From: Pseudomonas cyclaminis
GTDB taxonomy: Bacteria > Pseudomonadota > Gammaproteobacteria > Pseudomonadales > Pseudomonadaceae
Assembly (NCBI RefSeq): GCF_015163715.1
Contig: NZ_JADDUM010000261.1
Coordinates: 1-32,703 of the forward strand
Direction: 5' to 3'
Length of the DNA stretch: 32,703 nucleotides
The position numbers and the translations under genes were made by a program. The notes beneath the pieces were generated by a model. It was not told the DNA's origin and ran no database searches. It worked only from the letters and a program-made list of their open reading frames with translations. The first letter of the stretch is position 1; the number at the start of each line of letters is the position of its first letter. This document shows positions 7,311 through 17,217 of this stretch, one piece after another.

Positions 7311-7589
7311 TTATTTGTTGGCTTGTTTTCGTTTTCTTATGGCATAGGCTGTCATTTGGGCGAAGGCGTTGGCGACGTTGAGGTAAAGCGTCTTGTCATC
7401 GTTATCGTAGTCTCCATCGCCATCGACGTCATCAGGTGCCGAAGCGGTGTCGTAAATGCCGTCGTGCTTGCTGGATGACGCGTAAACCGCCCAATCAACT
7501 TGGTTGTTAATGTAAGTTACCATCACGATTTCTTTACTACCGTCGTCCTCGAAATCTTCTGCGGAAACACGTAATTCGTGGGTCGCCAT
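7311..7589 (-). CDS. Small acidic hypothetical protein with an EF-hand/dockerin-like loop
   Basis: A 92-aa protein of unknown function. A strong ribosome site (AGGAG, seven bases before ATG) supports it as a real gene. It has no signal peptide or membrane segment. Residues 54-65 read DVDGDGDYDNDD, with acidic residues at loop positions 1, 3, 5, 9 and 12, Gly at 6 and an aromatic at 8: the pattern of a calcium-binding dockerin/EF-hand loop. The C-terminus is basic (IRKRKQANK). Base composition is near 50% GC, clearly lower than its neighbours, suggesting later acquisition or different selection. It stands alone between a GNAT gene and ilvE. Calcium binding is inference from the motif only. Confidence 0.75.
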   Translation of the reverse strand: MATHELRVSAEDFEDDGSKEIVMVTYINNQVDWAVYASSSKHDGIYDTASAPDDVDGDGDYDNDDKTLYLNVANAFAQMTAYAIRKRKQANK

Positions 7590-7693
7590 GATCAGCTCCT
7601 GCTGGTTTTAGAAGGGAGTCCTAAGTTAGGCACCTCGATTTTTACTGTCTACTGTCAATCTTCACAGGTAGTTGCGCATCCGTTGACCCACAG

Positions 7694-7736
7694 CACAAAA
7701 AAAGGCCCATTCACCGCCAGCGGTGAATGGGCCTTT
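7694..7736 (-). terminator. Rho-independent terminator of ilvE
   Basis: A perfect 16-bp stem (7701-7716 with 7721-7736) closes a 4-base loop and, read on the minus strand, is followed by a run of T residues (the AAAAAAA at 7697-7703 on the plus strand). It begins 27 bases after the ilvE stop. This is a textbook intrinsic terminator for the ilvE transcript. Confidence 0.95.
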
Positions 7737-7762
7737 CCTGAACTGGCAGGTTCAGATCATTT

Positions 7763-8781
7763 TCAAACCTTGACGATCCAGCCCGCTGGCGCTTCAACGT
7801 CGCCGGTCTGCACGCCGGTCAGCTCTTTGTAGAGCTTCTGGGTGATCGGGCCGACTTCGGTTTCGCTGTGGAACACATGCAGGTTGCCGTTGTACTGGAT
7901 GCCGCCGATCGGCGAGATCACCGCCGCGGTACCGCAGGCGCCGGCTTCCTTGAAGTCGGCCAGTTTGTCGATGAACACTTCGCCTTCAACCACTTCCAGG
8001 CCCAGGCGGGTCTGGGCCAGTTCGATCAGCGACAGGCGGGTGATGCCTGGCAGCACCGAAGGCGACTTCGGCGTGATGAACTTGTTGTCGTGGGTGATCC
8101 CGAAGAAGTTGGCCGAGCCGACTTCTTCGATCTTCGAGTGGGTCATTGGGTCCAGGTAGATCGCATCGGCGAAGCCGGCTTTTTTCGCTTCCGAACCAGG
8201 CATCAGGCTGGCCGCGTAGTTGCCGCCGACTTTCGCAGCACCGGTGCCCTGAGGGGCGGCGCGGTCGAAAGTGGAGATCTGGAAGTTGTGTGGCACCAGG
8301 CCGCCCTTGAAGTAGGCGCCGACCGGGATGCAGAACACCGAGAAGATGAACTCCGGCGCGGTACGTACGCCGATGTTGTCACCGGTGCCGATCACGAACG
8401 GGCGCAGGTACAGCGCGCCGCCGCTGCCGTACGGCGGGATGAACCGCTCGTTGGCCTTGACCACTTGTTTGCAGGCATCGATGAACACGTCTGTCGGCAC
8501 ATGCGGCATCAGCAGGCGGGCGCAGCTGCGCTGCATGCGTGCGGCGTTCTGGTCCGGGCGGAACAGGTTGATCGAGCCGTCCTTGCAGCGGTAGGCCTTG
8601 AGGCCTTCAAAGCACTGCTGGCCATAGTGCAGGGCGGTGGAGCCCTCGCTGATGTGCAGCACGTTGTCGTCGGTCAGGGTGCCTGCTTGCCACTCGCCAT
8701 CCTTGAAGGTCTGGAGGTAGCGTTTGTCGTTTTGATGTAGTCAAAACCCAGCTTGTCCCAATTGATGCTTTCGTTACCCAT
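7763..8781 (-). pseudogene. ilvE: Branched-chain amino acid aminotransferase, frame broken near the 5' end
   Basis: A type II branched-chain aminotransferase (PLP, fold IV) that interconverts Val/Leu/Ile and their 2-oxoacids. The ATG at 8781 (upstream GAGGG) starts MGNESINWDKLGFDYIKT, the standard N-terminus. After codon 18 the frame is lost: AAAACGACAAACGC should read with one more base to give KTDKRYLQTFKDGEWQ. The rest (7763-8662) is intact and includes LHYGQQCFEGLKAYR, the PLP-lysine region TGAAKVGGNYAAS, and IEEVGSANFF. Corrected, the protein is 339 aa, the normal length. One base is missing near 8729. A shorter start at 8662 would lose about 40 residues. It lies downstream of lpdV in the same direction and supplies the 2-oxoacids used by the Bkd complex. 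Confidence 0.9.
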
Positions 8782-8849
8782 GACACCCTCTATCTTTGGT
8801 CAAGTCGGTTTTTTACTGAATGGGCGCAACAATACTGCATTCTGGGCCG

Positions 8850-8893
8850 GTGTGGGAGCGGGCGGTGCGACGATTCGACTTGCCCACGATGGC
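8850..8893. repeat. REP-like element between lpdV and ilvE
   Basis: TGTGGGAGCGGGC (8851-8863) and TTGCCCACGATGGC (about 8880-8893) are REP arms separated by a 16-base segment containing GTGCGACGATTCGA. It occupies much of the 124-bp gap after the lpdV stop and may separate expression of ilvE from the bkd operon. Confidence 0.6.
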
Positions 8894-8905
8894 CTCGCCA
8901 CGGTT

Positions 8906-10278
8906 CTATAGATGCAACGCATGCCCCAATGCCCGCAAGGCGGCTTCCTGTACGGCTTCGCCCAAAGTCGGATGGGCATGGATGGTGCCCGCCACATCCT
9001 CCAGGCGTGAACCCATTTCCAGGCTCAGGCCAAACGCGGTGGACAGTTCCGACACGCCCACGCCCACCGCTTGCCAGCCGACGATCAGATGGTTGTCACG
9101 CCGCGCCACCACCCGCACGAAGCCAGCTTTCGACTCCAGGGTCATGGCCCGGCCATTGGCCGCGAACGGGAAACTCGACACGATGCAGTCCAGGCCCGCC
9201 GCCTTGGCGTCGTCCGGGGTCTTGCCGACCACCACCAGTTCCGGGTCGGTAAAGCACACCGCCGGGATCGCTGCCGGATTGAATTCGCGGGGTTGACCGC
9301 TGATCAGTTCGGCAACCATCTCGCCCTGGGCCATGGCGCGGTGGGCCAGCATCGGCTCGCCGCTCAGGTCGCCGATGGCGTACACATTGCGCATGCTGGT
9401 CTGGCAACGGCTGTCGATCTTGATCGCCGCGCCGTTCATCGCCAGGTTCAGCGCTTCAAGGTTCCAGCCTGGGTGTTGGGTTTGCGCCCCACCGCCACCA
9501 GGACCTGATCGGTCTCCAGCGTCAATGTGTCGCCGTTCGGGTCACGCACGTGCAGACAGTTGTCGGCAAACCCGGTGACGCTGTGCTTGAGGTACAGCTT
9601 GACCCCCAGTTGCTTGAGGGATTCGCTGACCGGCTGCGTCAGCTCGGCGTCGTAGGCCGGGAGGATGCGATCCTGGGCCTCGACCACACTGACTTCGGCG
9701 CCCAGTTTGCGATAGGCAATCCCCAGCTCCAGGCCGATGTACCCGCCGCCCACCACAATCAGGCGCTTGGGCACACGGGTTGGCGCCAGGGCTTCGGTGG
9801 ACGAAATGATCGGCCCGCCAATCGGCAGCATCGGCAAGTTGACGCTGGTCGAACCGGTAGCCAGCAGCAGGTGTTCGCAGTGGATGCGCTGGTCGCCGAC
9901 GTCGACGGTCTTGCCGTCCACCACCTTGGCCCAGCCGTGGATCACCTGCACCTTGTGTTTTTTCAGCAGTGCGGCAACGCCGGTGGTCAGGCGGTCGACG
10001 ATGGCGTCTTTCCATTCCACGCTTTTGCGGATGTTGAGGGTCGGTACGTCCACATCGATGCCCAGGGGCGAGCCCTGGCTGTGATGCACGGTTTGCTGGA
10101 ATTGCTCGGCCACATGGATCAAGGCCTTGGACGGAATGCAGCCGATATTCAGGCAGGTGCCGCCCAGCGCCTGGCCTTCCACCAGGATGGTCGGGATGCC
10201 CAACTGGCCGGCGCGAATCGCCGCCACATACCCGCCAGGCCCGCCGCCGATGATCAGCAAAGTGGTATTCAAACTCAT
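8906..10278 (-). pseudogene. lpdV: Dihydrolipoyl dehydrogenase of the branched-chain complex (E3), one-base frame break
   Basis: E3 reoxidises the lipoyl groups of BkdB and reduces NAD+. The N-terminal part (from 10278) shows the FAD motif IIGGGPGGYVAAIRAGQLG, the redox disulfide GGTCLNIGCIPSKALIH and the NAD motif VVGGGYIGLELGIAYRKLG. The frame breaks near 9467, where AACACCCAGGCTGG needs one more G to read NTQGWNLEALNLAMNG. The second frame continues to 8906 with VYAIGDLSGEPMLAHRA and the dimer-interface His motif HAHPTLGEAVQEAA. Corrected length is 457 aa, matching known LpdV (about 459). It starts 3 bases after the bkdB stop. Confidence 0.92.
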
Positions 10279-10281
10279 GAC

Positions 10282-11534
10282 TTACTCCAGGAACAGGCTG
10301 GCGGGTTGTTCGAGCAGGCCGCGAATGGCCTGGATGAATTGCGCCGCGTCCATGCCATCGACCACGCGGTGATCGAACGAGCTGGAGAGGTTCATCATCT
10401 TGCGCACCACGATCTGGCCCTTGATCACCATGGGCGTTCGACGATGCGGTTGACGCCCACGATGGCCACTTCCGGCAAATTCAGCACCGGCGTGCTGACG
10501 ATGCCGCCGAGGGCACCCAGGCTGGTCAAGGTAATGGTCGAACCCGACAGCTCATCGCGACTGGCCTTGCCATTGCGTGCAGCCGTGGCCAGGCGCGCGA
10601 TTTCCTCCGCGTTGCCCCACAGGCTGCGGGCTTCGGCGTGGCGTACCACCGGCACCATCAAGCCGACGTCGCTCTGAGTGGCGACACCCACATGCACGGC
10701 GCCAAGGCGGGTGATGACCTGGGCTTCGTCGTCATAACGCGCATTGATCTGCGGGAAATCGCGCAACGCCACGACCATGGCCCGCACGATAAACGGCAAC
10801 AGGGTCAGCTTGCCGCGTGTGGCGCCGTGTTTCTCATTGAGGTGCACACGCAACTCGTCCAGTGCGGTGACGTCGATCTCTTCCACGTAGCTGAAATGCG
10901 CGGCGCGGCGGGTGGCGTCCTGCATGCGCTGGGCGATCTTGCGGCGCATGCCGATCACCGGGATCTGCTCTTCGGTATTGCGTTCGGCGTAGGGGTTGGC
11001 GGCTGTCGAGGACAGCGCCGCGCCTTGTTGAAGGTAAGCGTCGAGGTCTTCATGCAAGACCCGGCCAGCGGGCCCGGAACCTTGCACCAGACGCAACTGG
11101 ATACCGGCATCCAACGCATGCTTGCGCACGGCGGGGGAGGCCAGCGGGCGTTCATTGGTTTCGCGGGCCACGGGCGCCGCTGCGGGTTGGGTCGCGGGTT
11201 TGGCCTCAACCACCGGCGCGGGCCTGGCTTCGACCACAGGCGCAGCCTTCACCGGCTCAGCCACGACCGGCGCGTCCTTGGCGTTACCGGCGCCTTCGAC
11301 TTCGATGCTGATCAGAATACTGCCCACCGCCATCACTTCACCCGGCTCGCCGCCGAGGGCAATCACTTTGCCGTGCACCGGCGAGGGAATGTCCACCATC
11401 GCCTTGTCGGTCATCACATCCGCCAGCACCTGGTCTTCGACGACCATGTCGCCGACCTTCACATGCCATACCGACAATTCAACTTCTGCGATGCCTTCGC
11501 CAATGTCCGGCATCTTGATAACGTGCGTGCCCAT
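10282..11534 (-). pseudogene. bkdB: Dihydrolipoamide acyltransferase of the branched-chain complex (E2), frame broken near the 3' end
   Basis: E2 core of the branched-chain 2-oxoacid dehydrogenase. The lipoyl domain (1-80) has the modified lysine in MTDKAMVDIPSP. An Ala/Pro/Val-rich linker follows (about 85-130), then the E1/E3-binding domain (LASPAVRKHALDAGI) and the catalytic domain. The open frame ends at 10425 (VGVNRIVERPW), but with one extra base near 10433 the frame continues VIKGQIVVRKMM, then SSFDHRVVDGMDAAQF, which contains the catalytic His and Asp, to a TAA at 10282. Corrected length is 417 aa. It abuts the bkdA2 stop (TGA then ATG). Confidence 0.92.
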
Positions 11535-12592
11535 TCAGACCTCCATGACCCGTTTCAACGCCGCGCCCACTCGGGACGGCCCTGGGAAATACGCCCATTC
11601 CTGCGCGTGCGGGTAGGGGGTGTCCCAACCGGTGACGCGTTCAATCGGCGCTTCCAGGTGGTGGAAGCAATGCTCTTGCACCAGCGCCACCAGCTCGGCG
11701 CCAAAACCGCAGGTGCGGGTGGCTTCGTGCACCACCACGCACGGCCGGTTTTTTTCACTGATTTGACGATGGTTTCCAGGTCCAGCGGCCACAGGCTGCG
11801 CAGGTCGATGACTTCGGCGTCGATGCCGGTTTCCTCGGCGGCAACCTGCGATACATACACCGTGGTGCCATAGGTCAGCACGGTAACGGCCGAGCCCGGA
11901 CGCACAATGGCGGCCACGTCCAGCGGCACGGTGTAGTAACCGTCCGGCACTTGCGCTTGCGGGTGCTTCGACCACGGCGTGACAGGGCGGTCGTGATGGC
12001 CATCGAACGGGCCGTTGTACAGGCGCTTGGGCTCCAGGAAGATCACCGGGTCATCGTTTTCGATGGAGGCAATCAGCAGGCCTTTGGCGTCGTAGGGGTT
12101 GGACGGCATCACCGTGCGCAGGCCGCAGACCTGGGTGAACACCGCTTCAATGCTCTGGCTGTGGGTCTGGCCGCCGTAGATGCCACCCCCGCACGGCATG
12201 CGCATGGTCAGGGGGGCGGTGAACTGGCCGGCCGAGCGATACCGCAGGCGTGCGGCTTCGGAGATGATCTGGTCGGTGGCGGGGTACACATAGTCGGCAA
12301 ACTGGATTTCAGCGACCGGGCGCAGGCCATAGGCGCCCATGCCCACGGCCACGCCGATAATGCCGCTTTCCGAGATCGGCGCGTCGAATACCCGCGAGCT
12401 GCCGTACTTGGTCTGCAACCCCTCGGTGCAACGGAACACGCCGCCGAAGTAACCGACGTCCTGGCCGAACACCACCACGTTGTCGTCACGCTCAAGCATC
12501 ACATCCATGGCCGAGCGCAGGGCCTGGATCATGGTCATGGTGGTCGTGGTCATGGCGGTTTCCAATTCGATGCTGTTGTTGTGATCGTTCAT
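11535..12592 (-). pseudogene. bkdA2: 2-oxoisovalerate dehydrogenase E1 beta subunit, frame broken internally
   Basis: Transketolase-like beta subunit of the thiamine-diphosphate E1. Conserved stretches include VFGQDVGYFGGVFRCTEGL, ISESGIIGVAVGMGAYGLRP, EIQFADYVYPATDQI and MRMPCGGGIYGGQTHSQSIE. Near 11738-11757 the frame breaks: after LETIVKSVKKTGR the expected CVVVHEATRTCGFGAEL is found in the -1 frame and runs to RVMEV with TGA at 11535. Corrected length is 352 aa, the usual size. The break lies at or just after an A7 run. It starts one base after the bkdA1 stop. Residues GCGG of the ThDP/E2 interface are intact. Confidence 0.92.
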
Positions 12593-12593
12593 G

Positions 12594-13829
12594 TCAGATC
12601 CCCAACTCTTGACGCTGGCGCTTCAAGTGCTCCGGCATCTCTTTATAGACGTCTTCGAACATGGTCGCGGCGCTCGGAATCTGGCCGCCGGCGAGGGTGC
12701 CGTACTGTTCGGCTTCTTTTTGTGCCTTGACCACTTCGGCCTCAAGCTCGGCACTGACCGCCGCGTGTTCTTCTTCGGACCACTGGCCAATCTTGATCAG
12801 GTGCTGCTTGAGACGGGCAATCGGATCGCCCAACGGGAAGTGGCTCCAGTCGTCGGCAGGGCGGTATTTGGATGGATCATCCGAGGTGGAGTGCGGACCG
12901 GCGCGGTAGGTGACCCACTCGATCAGGCTCGGCCCCAGGTTGCGCCGCGCACGTTCGGCGGCCCAGGCGGAGGCGGCGTACACCGCGATAAAGTCGTTGC
13001 CGTCCACGCGCAGCGAGGCGATGCCGCAGCCGACGCCGCGTCCGGCGAAGGTGGTGGCTTCACCGCCGGCAATCGCCTGGAAGGTGGAGATGGCCCATTG
13101 GTTGTTGACGACGTTAAGGATGACCGGCGCACGGTACACGTGGGCGAAGGTGAGGGCGGTGTGGAAGTCGGATTCGGCGGTGGCGCCGTCGCCGATCCAG
13201 GCGGACGCGATCTTGGTATCGCCCTTGATTGCCGAGGCCATGCCCCAGCCCACGCCCTGTACGAATTGGGTGGCGAGGTTGCCGGAAATGGTAAAGAAGC
13301 CTGCATCTTTGACCGAATACATGATCGGCAACTGGCGGCCCTTGAGCGGATCACGTTCGTTGGACAGCAACTGGCAGATCAGGTCCACCAGTGGCACTTC
13401 GCGGGCCATCAGGATGCTTTGCTGGCGGTAGGTGGGGAAGCACATGTCGTCAATGTTCAAGGCCAGGGCCTGGGCGCTGCCGATGGCTTCCTCGCCAAGG
13501 CTCTGCATGTAGAACGACATTTTTTTCTGACGCTGGGCGACCACCATGCGGTTGTCGAAGATGCGCGTCTTGAGCATGGCGCGCATGCCTTTGCGCATGA
13601 TTTCCACACTGACGCCTTCGGCCCATGGCCCCAAGGCCTGGCCCTGGTCGTCGAGCACGCGGATCAGGCCCTTGGCCAGGTCTGCGGTGTCGGCGGGTTC
13701 TACGTCGATGGCGGGTTTGCGCACCAGGCCGGCGTCGGTCAGGCGCAGGTAGGTGAAGTCGGTCTTGCAGCCTGGTCGGCCCGAGGGTTCAGGGACGTGC
13801 AGGCGCAGTGGTTCATACTGCTGGGTCAT
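12594..13829 (-). CDS. bkdA1: 2-oxoisovalerate dehydrogenase E1 alpha subunit
   Basis: A 411-aa E1 alpha subunit, first gene of the bkd operon, decarboxylating the 2-oxoacids of Val, Leu and Ile. The thiamine-diphosphate motif is visible from AWIGDGATAESDFH to ILNVVNNQW. The conserved MSFYMQSLGEEAIGSAQAL and the phosphorylation-loop-like TYRAGPHSTSDDPSKYR are also present. Length and N-terminus (MTQQYEPLRLHVPEPSGRPG) match the P. putida type protein. It is transcribed away from bkdR across a 194-bp shared promoter region. The frame is intact, unlike the next three genes. Confidence 0.96.
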   Translation of the reverse strand: MTQQYEPLRLHVPEPSGRPGCKTDFTYLRLTDAGLVRKPAIDVEPADTADLAKGLIRVLDDQGQALGPWAEGVSVEIMRKGMRAMLKTRIFDNRMVVAQRQKKMSFYMQSLGEEAIGSAQALALNIDDMCFPTYRQQSILMAREVPLVDLICQLLSNERDPLKGRQLPIMYSVKDAGFFTISGNLATQFVQGVGWGMASAIKGDTKIASAWIGDGATAESDFHTALTFAHVYRAPVILNVVNNQWAISTFQAIAGGEATTFAGRGVGCGIASLRVDGNDFIAVYAASAWAAERARRNLGPSLIEWVTYRAGPHSTSDDPSKYRPADDWSHFPLGDPIARLKQHLIKIGQWSEEEHAAVSAELEAEVVKAQKEAEQYGTLAGGQIPSAATMFEDVYKEMPEHLKRQRQELGI

Positions 13830-13875
13830 GGCTTCTACGCTCGATCTTGTGAATTTCTTGTAGTGGGCGCGCTAG

Positions 13876-13914
13876 CTGACAGTCAGACTCCGGGTAGGAG
13901 AAATCTTGTCCTAC
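13876..13914. promoter_or_regulatory. Palindromes in the bkdR-bkdA1 divergent promoter region
   Basis: Two inverted repeats lie between the divergent genes: CTGAC-A-GTCAG (13876-13886) and GTAGGA...TCCTAC (13894-13914, with partly matching interior). An AT-rich stretch follows to the bkdR start (13935-14015). In P. putida BkdR activates bkd from this intergenic region, so these are candidate BkdR contacts. Their use here is inference. Confidence 0.4.
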
Positions 13915-14023
13915 AACAATCATAGGCGGGGCGTAGAAGAATATTTATCTGTGTTTCGTTGCGCTCAGGATCATTTGCGGATAAAAAAACTGCATAAACA
14001 TAATAAACAGGTGATTTTGTCTC

Positions 14024-14512
14024 ATGCGCAAACTGGACCGTACCGACATCGGCATTCTCAATGCCCTGCAAGAGAATGCCCGCATCACCAACGCCGACCT
14101 GGCCCGCTCGGTCAACCTGTCGCCCACGCCGTGTTTCAACCGGGTCAAAGCGATGGAAGAGTTGGGGCTGATCCGTGAGCAAGTCACGCTGCTCGACGCC
14201 GACCTGCTGGGGCTGCACGTCAATGTGTTTATCCACGTCAGCCTGGAAAAGCAGAATGAACTGGCGTTGCAGCAGTTCGAAGGCGCGATCTCGGACCGCC
14301 CCGAAGTGATGGAGTGCTACCTGATGGCCGGCGACCCGGACTATCTGATCCGGGTGCTGGTGCCGACGATCCAGTCGCTGGAGCGCTTCATGATGGACTT
14401 TTTGACCAAAGTGCCGGGGGTGGCGAATATCCGGTCGAGCTTTGCGTTGAAGCAGGTGCGCTACAAAACCGCGCTGCCCTTGCCCGCCAATGGCATCAGC
14501 CTGGGCGGGTAG
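14024..14512 (+). CDS. bkdR: Bkd operon transcriptional regulator, Lrp/AsnC family
   Basis: A 162-aa Lrp homologue with an N-terminal helix-turn-helix (LDRTDIGILNALQENARITN, then LSPTPCFNRVKAMEELGLI) and a RAM domain containing VMECYLMAGDPDYLIRVLV. It is divergent from bkdA1, the arrangement of the known activator BkdR, which responds to branched-chain amino acids. The start MRKLDRTDIG is standard for the family; the ribosome site (AGGTG) is weak and far. The stop is only two bases from the stop of the convergent helicase gene, leaving no space for a terminator. Confidence 0.93.
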   Translation: MRKLDRTDIGILNALQENARITNADLARSVNLSPTPCFNRVKAMEELGLIREQVTLLDADLLGLHVNVFIHVSLEKQNELALQQFEGAISDRPEVMECYLMAGDPDYLIRVLVPTIQSLERFMMDFLTKVPGVANIRSSFALKQVRYKTALPLPANGISLGG

Positions 14513-14514
14513 GG

Positions 14515-17017
14515 CTATGACGCGCTAGTGGCGTCGGCTGTTTCGCTCGCCGTCCATTTTTCGTAGCAATAGGATTTCTGGTCGGCATAACCCGATGCTG
14601 TTTCGCCCGGGGTGCTGATTTCACGCTCCAACAACCAGTGGCATTGAAGCTCGGCCCGGGTAATGCCCACATAGGCAAGACGCAAGGCCTCGTCGCCTGG
14701 GCTCTGTCATAGGCCATGGACTTGCCGTCCCCCAGGCCCGCCAGGTTGTACAGCTGATTGCGCTTGGATTTGGTCGGCTTGTAAAAGGTATCGCCGATGA
14801 CGAATACGGTTTGCGCCTGCAGCCCCTTGGACTTGTGAAACGTCATCAACTTGACGTTTCGATCGTGTTTTCTGGCATCACGCAACAACCCACCCAGGCC
14901 CGCCGGTAAGCGGTCACCACCGTGCCAACCCGGAATACCATCAGAATGCTGTGCCCGTCTTCATAGGCCTTCTGGACAAGTTCCAGAATCGTTTCGTCGG
15001 GCTGGCTGATCTTGGTCTTGGCCTTAACGTAATGCAGGTAGACCGGCGACACGCGGTCAATCACCTTGGCATTCGCGGCGACACCGTGCTTGGCTTTGTC
15101 ATTGGACGTCGAGCGCACCACCTGTTCTGCCGCATCAATGATTGCCTGATGGGAGCGGTAGTTGTTCTGCATGTACAGCGTTTGTCGCGTGTGGCTGAGA
15201 AAGTGCTGGTGAAAGTCCATCAGGTACTGGGGCGAGCTGCCACGCCAGCCGTAAATGCTCTGCCAATCGTCACCGACCGCCATCAGCGAATTGCCGATAC
15301 CGGCCTGGCCCTGGTTGCGGCGACGAATCTCCTTGCAGCACTGGCGAATCCAGGAAATGTTCAACCCGGAGACATCCTGGAACTCGTCGATCATCAGGTG
15401 ACGCATACCGTCCAGCTCGGCGGTGGGGATTTGTTTGATGGCCTCGGGGTTGCGTTCACCAAATAGAGCGAATGCTTGATTGAACGTGATCAGCGGCTTG
15501 GGGGACATGCCTTGAAGGTGCGTATGGAAGGCTCGCCAAAAGCCCTTGAGTGCCAGGTAGAACGATTCACGTGCGTCACCTGGAACGAAGGTCATCTTGC
15601 CGATCGCATTGTCGACATCCAGCCCCAGGTTTTCGATGTAATTGCCTTCCGAGAAAAATACCTGGATCAGGTTGGTTTCCTTCAGCGTGGTACCAGGCAA
15701 GTCGTATTCGAATTGCGGGGCGCTGATGACCATGTGCTCGGCGTTGTCCATCAGTGTCTTCGCCGCTGTCACATGATTGAGCAGTACGAAGTTTTTCTTG
15801 TAACAGTCACTGATGATTGCCTGCCTGGCCCAGCTCTCACGCTTGAGGTTGACGCGGGCGCCTTCGCGAAAGGGGATATCGTCCTGGGTTACACCGGTAT
15901 CCGGCCAGCCGAGAATCAGCGCGGCGTCATATTCCTCCAAGTAGCCGTTGACGATGTAGGGCTGGCCTTCCAGGGTAATGATCTGGCGCTCGCCCACGCC
16001 TGCAATCGGCCACAGTCCGAGATCCGTCCAGGCCTTTTCGATGGCGTCACACACGGCCAGGTCCCGCTCGGAAGTGGCCTTGAGCGTGTGGGCGCGGTTT
16101 TTGCGCATTTTGTCCGTCATCGGCATCGGCGGTGCAAACGCTACCGATTTATACAGGGCCAGGATGTGCTTTTTGAACTCGGCGTCGTGCTTGTAAAGGT
16201 CATTGAACACCTTGTAGAGCACGGCCAACTGTTCGGTGTTGAGGGTGGACGAAAACGGGTTGTCGAGTTCCTCGTCATCGTCCTTCATGTCGGGGCCTAA
16301 AAAGTCAAAATAACCAAGGGGGCCGCCGGTAAAGGCCTTCATGAAACCGAATACTTTGCTGTGGAACGTGCGCACCAGGCTCTTGATTTGGTCTTCGCTG
16401 AGCGGGATGCCCCAATGTCCAAAAATCTTGACGATTTTTTTCATCAGGTCTTTTTTCGATTCAGTCGTGAACGTGGTGACTTGAAGATGATTGAGGGGGA
16501 TACCCAGGTGAACGTGTTTGAGCACCACCCGCAACGCCAGCGTCGTCGACTTGCCGGAACCAGCGCCGGCAATTACCGAGGTACAGGTGTTTTCGGCGAA
16601 GATCATTGCCCATTGTTCCGCGCTCGGTTGCTCGTGTTCGGGTAAATACCTGGCCACTTCGGCGCGCATTTTTTGCTTGATGGCCTCGGTGACCGGCAGT
16701 AGCTCATCATCGAACAGGCAGTGATCTTCGCCCGGCAAGGGGGCGACGCTGCGCAGGTCTTTGAACTCAAGCACGGCGCGCCCCGCCGCGTAGCCATCGT
16801 CATAACCGCTGAGCTTTCCTTCTTCGATACCGCGCTTTCTACCTTGCTTGATTCCCACGGACTTTCCCTTGAGAAACGAAGCGGCATTGATCGCGCCCAG
16901 CGCATCGAGTGACAGGGACAAGAGAGAGGCCAGCAGGCGTGGGATTACAGAAAGGTGTTGATTCAGGCTGGACGCGGACTCTTCGCCGGGTTCAGGGGAG
17001 GGCGGTTGGTTGCTCAT
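14515..17017 (-). pseudogene. UvrD/Rep-like superfamily 1 helicase with N-terminal Gly-x3 repeat, two frame breaks
   Basis: A DNA helicase of about 834 aa when corrected. ATG at 17017 (AAGGAC upstream) is preferred over 17095. Residues 51-79 have Gly at every fourth position (51, 55, 59, 63, 67, 71, 75, 79), after a hydrophobic stretch (24-49). The SF1 motifs follow: Walker A IAGAGSGKST, motif Ia-like TFTTESKKDL, motif II LMIDEFQDVSG, motif III AVGDDWQSIYGWRG and motif IV QNNYRSHQ. The frame breaks near 14900-14925 and again near 14697 (CAGGCGAC, one G short). In the restored frames motif V (KLMTFHKSKGLQ) and motif VI (LAYVGITRAE) are present, with TAG at 14515. Its partner and role are unknown. 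Confidence 0.85.
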
Positions 17018-17217
17018 AGTGTCCTTGCCAAAAAATCCTGACGTCGAAGAGCGTCTTCGACGAAAACCGGGTAGTAACAGGCCGCAAAAGCGCACAGGGC
17101 CTGGGTGGAAAATATCTATTTCCGAATACTACACGGTGCTGGCTTTTTGGCTAAGCCGCGATTGGCCGCCACTGTTTCGGTGCCCGTATCGATGCAGGCT
17201 CGCCAAGGGGCAGGGTT

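Noticed and set aside
11738..11760. Programmed -1 frameshifting in bkdA2 at the A7 run
   Set aside because: A AAA AAA is a slippery sequence and -1 slippage would give the correct frame, but several other genes here have similar one-base breaks without slippery sites, and bkdA2 is not known to need recoding. A lost base is simpler.
14515..17017. The helicase as part of an anti-phage defence island
   Set aside because: No nuclease, methylase or other defence gene lies beside it; neighbours are housekeeping catabolic and sulfur genes, so defence cannot be supported.
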